From positions 25,695,118 through 25,759,117 of the forward strand of contig CM068588.1 in NCBI GenBank assembly GCA_035048485.1: 64,000 nucleotides of DNA. The letters run 5' to 3'. The DNA comes from Pteria penguin. Lineage: Eukaryota > Mollusca > Bivalvia > Pterioida > Pteriidae. The notes below the pieces were generated by a model. That model saw only the letters and a program-made list of their open reading frames with translations, did no database searches and was not told the origin of the DNA. The translations under genes and the position numbers were made by a program. Shown here one piece after another: positions 13,401 through 25,400 of this stretch. Numbering within the stretch: the stretch's first letter is position 1; the number at the start of each line of letters is the position of its first letter.

Positions 13401-16400
13401 ATATGAGACTGAATAAACTTATGGCTTAGTGTCAAGATATAAACCAAGGCTTAATATCAAGATATAAACAAAGGCTTGGTGTCATGATATAAACCAAGGC
13501 TTGGTGTCATGATATAAACCAAGGCTTTAGGTCATAATATAAACCTAGGCTTAGAGTCGTGGCATAAACCTAGGCTTAGTGTCATGGTGTAAACCTAGGC
13601 TAAGTGTCATGGTATAAACCTAGGCTTAGCTTCATTGTAATAGTGTCATTGTATAAACCTAGGCTTAGTGTCATGGTATAAAATTAGACTTAGTGTCATG
13701 GTATAAACCTAGGCTTACTGTCATGGTATAAACCAAGGCTTAGTGTCATGGTATAAATCTAGGCATAGTGTAATGGTATAAACTTGGGTTAGTGTCATGG
13801 TATAAACCTAGGCTTAGTGTCATGGTACATGTATAAACCACGGCTTAGTATCATGGTATAAACCAAAGCTTAGTGTCATGGTATAAACCAAGGCTTAGTG
13901 TCATGGTTTAAACCATGGCTTAGTTTCAAGGTATAAATCTAGGCATAGTATCATGGTATAAACTTGGGTTAGTGTCATGGTATAAAACTAGGCTTAGTGC
14001 CATGGTATAAACCACGGCTTAGTGTCATGATATAACTCAATGCTTAGTGTTACGGTAGAAACCAAAGCAACAACAACAAAAAAAAGACAAATTAAAACAA
14101 ATCAAAAGAGACTTTGAAGGTGCGAGAAAAAAAGGAGGGAAACAAGAACTGCAGGAAAACAGTGACTCGAAACTTCATTTGGGAAACTTAGAAATAAAGG
14201 AAAAATCAAATCATTAGTTAGTCAAAACATTAAAATCTGAATATTATTAATATAACTGTTTACAAAGTTTACCTGATTCATCACTCAGTTTCCTGATCAC
14301 TCTTTTCTCATCTTCTGTAATTTCTTTTCGTTTCCATGAAAATCGACTTGTCTGAATTGTTTCTTTGCTACCTTGACCTTGTTTACTCGATTCTGCCACT
14401 GACTTACCAAATAAAGTTTTTGGCATTGTTGAACCTGAAATGAAGTTTATAAATACCTAAGTTTATACATAAAGTTAATAAAATGTTAGATTATATTTCC
14501 TAACATTCAATGTCGTTTCTAACACACAGTACATAAGTGCCGCCTAACAGATGATAATGGACAGCAAAGCTCATTATAGATTCAACAAGTATATTTTAAA
14601 GTAATTGGCTTACTAAGTACCGGTAACTGTTGAGTGTAATGAACGTACGTGATCAATACAAAAGCAATAGTTTTATCTCACAAGGGACAAAACAATAATG
14701 ATATTTAGCAGCAATATATAATTTGTATACATGCATTTCCTGATACATATATATCATTCACATTCTTTGATCACAATATGTGACTGTGTCACATTAATGC
14801 TCCTAGTACCACAAGAAAACTCTGTACAAAAATGTTTCTGAAGCAATGAATTTTTGACGAGGAGAATGCTTATTAGGATGATAAGTTAAACACTCGGTTA
14901 TCGATTCAGGTGACCATGGAAATATGACCTTGGATTGAGGTCATGACACACCCTACTGTCATGAGAAACAATTGTGACATTCTTTGGAAATACGACCTTG
15001 GGTTGAGGTCATGACACACCCTACTTTCATGAGAAACAATTGTGACATTCTTTGGAAATATGACCATGGGTTGAGGTCATGACACACCCTACTGTCATGA
15101 GAAACAATTGTGACATCCATTGGAAATATGACCTTAGGTTGAGGTCATGACACACCCTACTTTCATGAGAAACAATTGTGACATTCTTTGGAAATATGAC
15201 CTTGGGTTGAGGTCATGACACACCCTACTGTCATGAGAAACAATTGTGACATCCATTGGAAATATGACCTTAGGTTGAGGTCATGACACACCCTACTTTC
15301 ATGAGAAACAATTGTGACATTCTTTGGAAATATGACCTTGGGTTGAGGTCATGACACACCCTACTGTCATGAGAAACAATTGTGACATCCATTGGAAATA
15401 TGACCTTGGGTTGAGGTCATGACACACCCAACTGTCACGAGAAACAATTGTGACATCCTTTGTTTGAAGCAGCATGAGTCTACAATGAAGTCACTCAATG
15501 AAGGTCAGGAAGAACTTTTGATAATAAAAGTTTTGTGACCAATGTAAGAATAAGGTATCCTCCCTAGATTATGAGTATTATATGTGCCAAGTTTCATGCC
15601 TCTAAGATGAAAGACAATCAAGTTACAGTCCTAAAAGTCATGAAAAACTACATTCATGACAAGAACAATTCCCTGGCAAAATTATTCAAATGTTATAAAA
15701 TTCAAACTCTGTCTGTAGTTGTTGGTAACAAAGATGTGTTCCAAATTTCATTCCAAAATTTCACAGGAAGAAATTCCAGAAAAGTAATTTCAGATAAAGT
15801 GATATAATTCCACTAAAAGTAAGTCAACCTAGACAAAAATTCAAACTTGGTCTGTATAAAGGTGTGTACTAAGTTTCTATCCAGTATCACAATATGGAGG
15901 GACAAAAAGACCACACACTACATGCCAGGAATAAATACCCTGATGTCCATCATACCTAAGTGAATACAGAATAATAATAAAAGCAATTCAAATTACAAAC
16001 GTTTAGAGATTTGATGATTAGAGTCTTGAATTATTTAGATGAGATTTTTACCTATTTTTAAAATAACTCACTGATTTACGCCAAGTTTTACCTGTTTTTC
16101 CTAGAACACTTGAAGCATAACTAGGTGGGTCTTTACTTGTTCCTCCTTTTCCAAACAAGCCACTAACAGCTCTTTCTCCTGGAAAAAATATTACATATAT
16201 GTGTATATTTAAGCCAAATTCTTAACATAAATTTCTGAGTCAAACTTCTTGTGTTTTTAATGGAGTCAAATGCAATAATTATACTGACTTCTAATTTAGT
16301 TTTCTCTGAATAAAGTAAGGCCTATGAAATATTTCATAAATTTCTGAACATTTTCCACTGATATTTAATAAAATCAAGTTTTAACAAAATATTGATTTTT

Positions 16401-19400
16401 ATGATTTGTTTTGATTATCTGTTTCTCTGATTTTTGTTTCAGTCACACGAAGATATTTCATTCATATGGTGATAGCATCTGCCTGATGCAATGTGAAGAA
16501 ATATAGGCCTAAGCACCAGACCCACCTGAGGCAATGGTGATTTTTTACATGCCACATATACCATGACATAAGATTCTCAGGTTTTAACAGTTTACCAATG
16601 GGCCATTGAAGGAACTCAAACCCTGGACCTTTGATTCATGAGCCAAGCACTTCACCAATTGAGCTATGCTGACTCATAATCATAATTTGCAATTCTAGCT
16701 ACATAGATTATTGACTGAATATTATCATCAATTACATCATATATACTTTGAACATGTCAATACCACATTCATTCATGGATATCAAAAGATGAGTTTATAC
16801 TCTACCAGCTTGTCCTTTTGAGGAATCTATAGGTTTGGTATCTTGATTTTGGACAATAAACACTGTGGCAGGCGGACTCAGCTGTTTGTCTTCCTGAGCA
16901 CTAATTCTCCGAGCTGTCACACTGAATCCCAGCGGCTTCTTCTCATCTTCACTCACAATCTTCTTGCCAAATAGATTTTTTGAGAGACCTGTTGTAGAAG
17001 TTGTCTGGGTAGGAACATCCTGGGATGAGACTGATCCACTAAATGAACTTCGACGAGGTTTTGTGCTAGAGGAATCTATGAAATTGAAGCCTCCAGATGA
17101 TCCAGTTTCTCCTACACGAAGGAAACACAAATATTTTAGTTTCATCAAATAACTTCTTTAAATTCATTTAAGAAATATTCATATGATAATGTTTTAAGTC
17201 TACAGGGAAAATCTTACATAAGGGCTACATTACATTAACTTATCAAAAATCAAAATAACATTAAATAACTACATCATTACTCCATCTACCAAAGAGCATT
17301 AACACTGCCTAGGTATGTCAACCATGTTGATCTATAACATGACACAGCAAGTTTCATTCAGACATCTTGAAAGACAGCAGAAAAAATGATTGAGAAAAAG
17401 ATTTACTGCAAAGGGCAATAACTCTGCTATAAGTATGTAAACCATAACAAAAGTCTAACTTAGCTTGTATCTTATCACACTTCAGCTCTACAGCAAAATG
17501 ATAAAAAGGCAGTGACTCTGCTAAACGTTGATCAACTATCATAAAAGCCAAATTCATATTTATATTGTCTACAGGAAGTTTCATTTCAATACCGGTATCT
17601 GTACAGGTAGCAGAGAAAGTAGTGGAAAAACTTATTTGTCACACTCCAATAGATAGGGTGGAACCATATGTCTTCTAGTATACCACTGGGGACTGATAAC
17701 TATTTGCATAATAATAGTTATCAGAAGAACTCACCAAATTGGCTATTGATAGGTGGAAGGGATATGGTCAATGGTATGAGGTATTTTGTAAAAAAAAAAC
17801 TGCTTTCAAAGTATGAATTTTCTACCTCTTTCTAAATCTAAAGATATTTTTCTTACCCTTGCTCAAAAGTCAAGGTCACAATATAAAAACCTGATTTTAA
17901 TCAGAAGCTCTAGACATAAGAAATATATACATTTGCTACATATATAAAACCTTTTTTAATTACTACTTAATCTACAATGGTTCTTAAAAAACTAATATAA
18001 CAATATAGTTGTTGGTAATAAATTTGTGCTCTAAGCTCAGGAGAGCTAAAAGACAGACAGAGAGAGAGGGAGAGAATTGCTGTCTGCAGGAAACAAAAAA
18101 GATTTCCGATATGGCCAATATATCACATACCTTAGTACATGCACTGACTACAAAGGAAAAAGTTCATGTTTTGATCTCAAAAATTAAGCACTAAATCAAC
18201 AAAATAACACATACCGGTATGTCCCCGACAGCAACAAAGTCCAAATAAGGCAAATTTAGTATTGTCTTATATCTTGATTACACCCCATCCCATGAGAATA
18301 TGGGTGCAAAATATGAAAGCCTTACCTCTTACAATTCAAAAGTTATAATCAACGTTCAAGTTTTTTTTTTTTCCCCACAAACAAATGGACAAACAGACAT
18401 ATAGACAGGCCACAAATTAGATGCCTCCTAATCTTTGATTCCAGGGGTATAAAAACTGCATATGCAATTATCTGAGTGCCTATCTGACAAGAAGACTATA
18501 AGTTAACTTTCTGTGATGAAAGGGAGAAGCTCTGCTGGACATAGGAAGAATTGTGAGAGTTTACCTAGTTTGACCAGAACAGCTGATAAATTCTATTCAA
18601 CCCAAATAAAATGGACTAGTATTGTATGATTAAAACTCCTCATCGATAGCTGTTTGATACCAAATCTACCATTGCTCTCTGTACCTGTCCCAAATCCACC
18701 AGAAGTATCAAAAGCACTGCCACCAGAAAAAACCTATTACAAAAGATCAATTAGTCGATTTGATTCCTGGGTTGCCTGTTTTAAATGGAGATTTACCTGT
18801 ATCGCTACCCACTCTGAATATTGATCTTCCTGTATTTGAAAGTCCACTTGTATCTCCTACAAGGCCTTGACTAGTTGTTGTAATTCCTCCAAAAATACTT
18901 GGAACTGGGGTTTTCTTTGTTCCTCCAAATATACTTTGACTTGTTGTAGATATACTGAATATACTTGGGCTAGATGTGGTCAGATTTCCTGAGGACCCAG
19001 TGGTTCCAAATTGACCAAATCTTGATGGTCCAAAACTAAATGGAGATGACAATGTATTCTGGCTAATGGATGGCCCTTGCATTGTGGTACTTTGCTGACC
19101 AAACTGCAAAGTGGACTGTGGGGTGGAACTCTGTTGACCAAAAGTTGAACTCTGTGGACCAAAAATAGAAGATGAGGTAGTTGTTTGACCAAATGCTGGA
19201 TTAGCTGGATAACCAAATGAGGATGTTGAAGCTGTGGGTTGCATGGTTGAGGAAGTCTGTTGACCAAATACTGGCCCTGTCATTTGATTAAATCCTGTTG
19301 AAGTCGTGGACTGACCAAACGGTGATAGAATGCTAGAATTCTGACAAAATGCTGTTGAAGACTGCTGACCAAAAGGAGATGCAGTTGATGGAGTCTGGAC

Positions 19401-22400
19401 AAATATGGAGGAAGTCTGTTGTCCAAATACTGATGAGGATGTCACTGTACCTACAAAAAAAGGTACTACTACATGTATTTATATCAGTTGATAATTGTTA
19501 CCTCAAACACAAACAAGAAACCGTCAAGGACGGCATGACCGGATTGCAAAGATGCCTATGTGAGATGTGGATATCCTCCTATCAGCAACAAAGTCCAAGA
19601 AGACTGGACTACGTATTGCCCATGGTACGGTATTCCATAACGTGAACACATAAGAAGTGAAATTGAGGTCAGGATAAAAAATTTCACATCGTTGAGCAAG
19701 ACCTCATAAAAGATAACAAGGTATCTGAGATTCTGTTCATTGAAAAGCAGTGTTCACTCACTGAAGCCTGAAGTCAAGTCAAGATCACAAAGTAAGTGTC
19801 AGACGGCAAGAGCTCAAGAATGTTTACAATGCGACTAAGTTTGAAGTTGATTATATTAACAGTAAGCAAGAGTTCACGCTAAAAGCAAAAACAGTCTGTG
19901 TTCAGTGAAGTGTGAAATCAAGGTCAAAGTCACCACCAAAGTATGTCAGACGAGAAGACCTCATGTATGTCTAAAATCCCACGTAGTTTGAAGTAGGTAA
20001 CACTAACAGTACATGTATGCAAGTGGTCACCCTAAAGACAAAAAACAGTGTGTGTTCACTGAAGCATAAAGTCAAGGTCAAGGTCACTAAATTTTTGTAT
20101 TGGTTGGATAGAACATTCAAGTATCTACAAACCTACCAACTTTGACATAAGTACCCTTTAGGGTATAAAAGAAACCAAGCTAAACGCAAATGCTAAATGC
20201 AATATGCTGATGCCGTGCGGATGGACGGACAGACAGATTTCGCCAATTCATAGACCGGAATTGCTTTGCAATCCGGTCAAAAACTTATAGTCAAGGTGCC
20301 TGATAAACAATAGATCATTTCCTACATAAATGATGGACGGACAGACAGATTTCGCCAATTCATAGACCGGAATTGCTTTGCAATCCGGTCAAAAACTTAT
20401 AGTCAAGGTGCCTGATAAACAATAGATCATTTCCTACATAAATCACACATATACTATTAGTGTTTATGATGGTGTATTAAATTTCATGATTCTCATTTTG
20501 TTTGACTCTTATTCATTTATTGTTTTCATATTACATGTAACCAAAGTACTTTCAATAACTATATGAAACACTCAAATTCCACAATTTTCGGCCACCTGGT
20601 CTTTTTCAAGTGGCTTAATGGTAAAACTAAATTTATCTATGTGCAATCCATGTTATCTAGCAGTATTATTGACCACAATTTTTGTTTTGATATATAAAAT
20701 AAATATTTATGTTCACTAAAGCCAAAAATGTGAGCAATGCGAGTGTTTCCGGTTATTGATATCACAGACTTCCCTTTGGAGAATTTTAATCTACTTCATA
20801 TATTTCTTTTCCTGTTCTGGTTGTCATCACATTTGAAACAGAAACAAAGAAACACTCAACCTCTCCTGTTTTTTCTTTCAATGATCTTCTGTGATTTAGA
20901 TGTCAAAAACACTGCATGTGACCCAAGTCTTTTATATTTTACATGAAAATATAAAGATGCAATTCTCATTCTTTTTTTATTTTTATACAAGTGTAATGCT
21001 ACTTAAGTTGCCTACTAACCAAAACTTGATGGAGAAGTCTGTTGACCAAATACAGATGCCATTGTCGGACTAAATACTGAAGAAGTTGTGGACTGACCAA
21101 AAGCTGAAGATTGCAGACTCAAAGGAGACCCTGATGATGGAGTCTGACCAAATATAGATGTTTGCTGTCCAAAACCTGATGCTGATGTCATTGTACCTGT
21201 ACGACATATTACACTATAAAACAAATTATTCAAATTATCAACAGATGAAGAAATCACAAAGTGACAAATAAGTATATAATGTGTTGCAGGTAATACAAAA
21301 ACTATCCAATATATGAAGCTTGAAACTACAACAGTCTTAAGGGAAGAAATACTACCAATCTTATTTCTTTCCTGGATACAATTTGAAATAGGTGATTCTG
21401 AAATGGGGACATTGTAGAGTAGTGCATCATGGGAATTAGTAGTCTGAACAATCAGACAAAAGACCCCACCTTGAATTCTATTTGGAAGGATGATGCTGGG
21501 ATTTGGTAAAACACAAACCTGTATAAAAACATGAAATATCCCTATCTTCTAAATGAATAGAGTTTCATTACTTTTTATCACAATTTTACAGTGACATAAC
21601 TTGAATTGTATACTGTTGTACCTAATTTACATATGTATTACTCTCTCTTCCTCCAAATCGGTAGCCATTACACCAGTACAGTTCCTTTGACACCGTATGA
21701 TTTTCTGCATAATTTGCAGATGACAGTGCTCATGATGTCTAGGTCACAGGTATTAGTAAATAAACCATGTGATTACTTTGAAACTGCCCCTTTGACTCTG
21801 TCTATACTGTAAATGATATATAGGTAGATGAAGTCGAAGGGGCCATTTCAAAGTAATCACACGAATTATTTACGAACACCTGTGGTCTAGGTTTGCCTTT
21901 GAAGGTGGACACTCCTTCTTCTTTTTGAACCCAAAGTACCTCTGTACAACTAGTTTAGTATGCCCAGAATATGGACAGATATCGGGAACATTCATCACTA
22001 TCCTTCACTATGATTATTTACATGTTACGTTTGCTTTAACAAAAACAACTCGTGTTCATTCTAAACTAGCACGATAATTGATTTATGTAAAACACCATCG
22101 ATAGCTGCCAACTTAGATTCATTAACGACGGTAGTACAATTGTCATTGACAATTGTTACAACACTAGTATCAATAATAAAGAACCTACACATGAATTATC
22201 AAAGCCCTACACCTACTGTTTCAAAAGAAAAAATTAAAGTTTTTTAACAGTATGTCAAAGTGAAAGGTCAAGGTTATGAGGTCAAAAGTTGTGGCATAAT
22301 TTGAAAGCTCTGGTCATAAAGAAGTTATGTGTGAAGTATTATGCTTATACTCCTCTGAGTTGCTGAGATTTCGCTTCAACCAGAAATTTAACCAAAATGT

Positions 22401-25400
22401 TGACGGACAGACAGACGGACAGACATACATCACCATTCTATAGACCAAAAATGGAAAATTATTCATAGTTACTTTATTGTACATGTAGTACTGATCCAAG
22501 TTTGCTGTGCAAGTGTTACATTTTTTACAAAAAGTGGCAAATTCCTGATCTTTCTGAAGAGTTAGAAAGTTTTATGTTCTAACACAGGTTTGTGTTCTGA
22601 AGAAATCCAAATCACAAGCTGTGCCAATAATTGCTAAATAGATGGGGTATCTGGTCAAAAAGGCACAAGTCACCAGCACACACATGCTAAATGTGAAAAG
22701 CCTATCACTTACTCACTTACTACTGAAAAGATATGGCCAATAATACCAATCGGGAAATTTTAGCTCTTACTTTGCTTGAAAATTTACTCAAAGGTCAAAG
22801 TCACAAAGTAAGAAAATATGGTATTAATCAAAAGCTCTAGTCATAAAGAATATAGATGATTAATATAAAAGCCATCTCTCTAACTCAACATACATATACA
22901 TATAGTGTAATCAAAAACTACAACGCTGACCTTGATGAGATGTTTGTTGGTCAAATCCAACATAAACTAGATCTGTCCTAACAGGACAAATACCCCCCAC
23001 AGCAACAAAATTTGAAGCAGGGCAAAGACCAAGGTAAAGGTCATGAGGTCAAAAATTTTGGTACCGACAGACCAGTCTTGCTACAAGGAATACACATGTG
23101 TAATATGAAGGCCCCATTTCTTTTGCTTTATAAGTTGTGGCAAAGGTTAAAGTTTTCTGGACAGACAGATGGACAGACAGACAGACAGCCAGCCAAGGTG
23201 ATTTCAATATAACCCTCCCCCCCCAAACTTAGTTTGCGGAGGGGGGGGGTATAATTACGATTGTTTAAGGTCACATGAAAAAATGAAGTTTTCAAATGAA
23301 AACACTAGTCACTTGGAAATATTTGTATGAAAAGTGAACATCCTATTCAAAGGAAGTGAGTATTCATACATATATACAAATTTGATTCCAACCAATAAAA
23401 CTATCTATAGACTATATTGCTGTAACACTAGAGGAAAATTATCCCAAAATGAACCATTAAAGATTGTTCAGTGTACCAATTGTACTTTGTCAAAGTCATC
23501 AAATTCACTCAAGCAGAACATGAAAGTCAGATGCAATATCAGAATCTGACAGCTCCTCTTACTTTTGTTGAGGTGAGCTTGAAATATGGTCAAATCTAAA
23601 GCCTTTCAATAACTGACTCTCAAGCCAAGGTCAAGGTCAGAAAGAAAAACAATATAGTATCAATCATAAGCCGTCATCTCAAAGAATATACTGGTAAATA
23701 CTAAACACAAATGCCTTTTCTCTAACTATTTCAAATATAAGGACAAGGTTAATGATTTTGAAAAATGACTCCCAAGATCAAGATCAAGCCGGTGTGGATC
23801 AGTGGATGAGATTTTAGGCTCATGACTGAAAACGCTCCAAAAGAGTAAAAACACTGACGTCCCATGTCATGGTACATGTGGCACATAAAAAACCCCTCAC
23901 TGCTTCAGGTGGTTCCGTTACATAAGTATAAATCTCTATGCAATGCATCAGGTAGATCCCATCACCATAACACAAGTTAATCATGGAGTGATGTAAAACA
24001 AGAATCAATCAATTATCAAAGGTCAAGATCACAAAGTAAGAAAATCTGAAATTATTGTATCAATCACAACCTCTAGTCAAAATGAATACAGATGCTACAC
24101 ATGATGGCCATCTCTTTTAACTATAAAAACCATACAACCACCTCCAAGTTTTTAAAAACTTTACTCTAAGGTCAAGAAGAAGGTCAGAAGGTCAAAAACT
24201 TCTGTACCAATCAAAAGACTTTCCTATGAGGAATATACAAATGAAATATCAACATTCTCTCATATATTGTCGAGGACCTATAATCATTTCAAACACTTTT
24301 ACCTGGCTGTTTACGGTCTAATTTTCAACGTGGAGACTGGAAACAAACACTTTTGCTTACAGGCAGACAAACAACCTGATTCCAGTATACTTCCTCCCCC
24401 CACCCCCCAACACACACACATGACTTTGCTGAAACATGTAATACAAAAAAAGCATTACTTTGCCCAAATCCCCCAGCATGTGATCCAAATAAAGATCCTT
24501 GAGATTGGTGACCAAAAGCTGAACTGCTTGCAGATGATGATTGTCCAAACATGTTTCTCTGGGGTTGCTGACCAAACAAAGACTGACCTATTTTTAAAAA
24601 GGTTAATATATAAAAACAATAAAGCCTATTTAAAAAAAAAATGTGTCCCTTAAATAATACTTGCATGACTAAAACTGATGTTGCACTGGTCAAATAAATG
24701 ACAAGTCTAAGACAGATAGGAACTGGATAATGATGGACTTTTATTTATTCTGAAGGGTTAATATTTCAGTTCAGTTCCACTACTGCAACTTGTATATATA
24801 TTAGCGTAACTATATTTTAGATTAAGACAATAAAAGGGGAACTGGCAAACAATAGTGCATCTGCTATTCTTGTAGAGGTGCTGTTGTACTTTAGTTTTTC
24901 GTTCAAATTAATAGATTCAGTGTTAGCTTAGTCATGAATTAGCATATCTGGAGAAGCGCTAATACCACTGATATGTGAATCCCAATGAAGCAGTCCTAAT
25001 ACCGCCAATATATAAATCCCAATAAGTATTTCTCGTTCTTTTAAATACATATAAGGTCTCAAATTATTTGAAAATTTATTTCAGAAAGAGTATCAATAAC
25101 AAGGAATTTCTTATGGTGGGTGGCCTATATTACATTTCAAATCAAGGAAAAGTTATACATAATCATCCTGTTAAGGATCAATAGGATGCATAGTTCAGGA
25201 GTAAAGACAATAAGAAATTCAAGAGCAACCACCATGGCAAACATATAATCCAGGTCTAATTTTCATTTAGGACCAACTAAATAATAACAAACTAAAACGA
25301 ACATGACAATCCAGTCATATCGGGTGAAGTTATGAAAAATTGGGAGTTTCGCAGTCATTTCTGAAGTTGGGTCATGAACTTAAAAAGTCTTAAAAAATCA

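Noticed and set aside
18747..18796. Extension of MCM3AP exon 4 to the stop ([15 protein letters not shown])
   Set aside because: It would end the protein before the RRM and SAC3 domains; the donor GATACAG|GTAAAT just before keeps phase with exon 5. A truncated isoform by intron retention is possible but unsupported.
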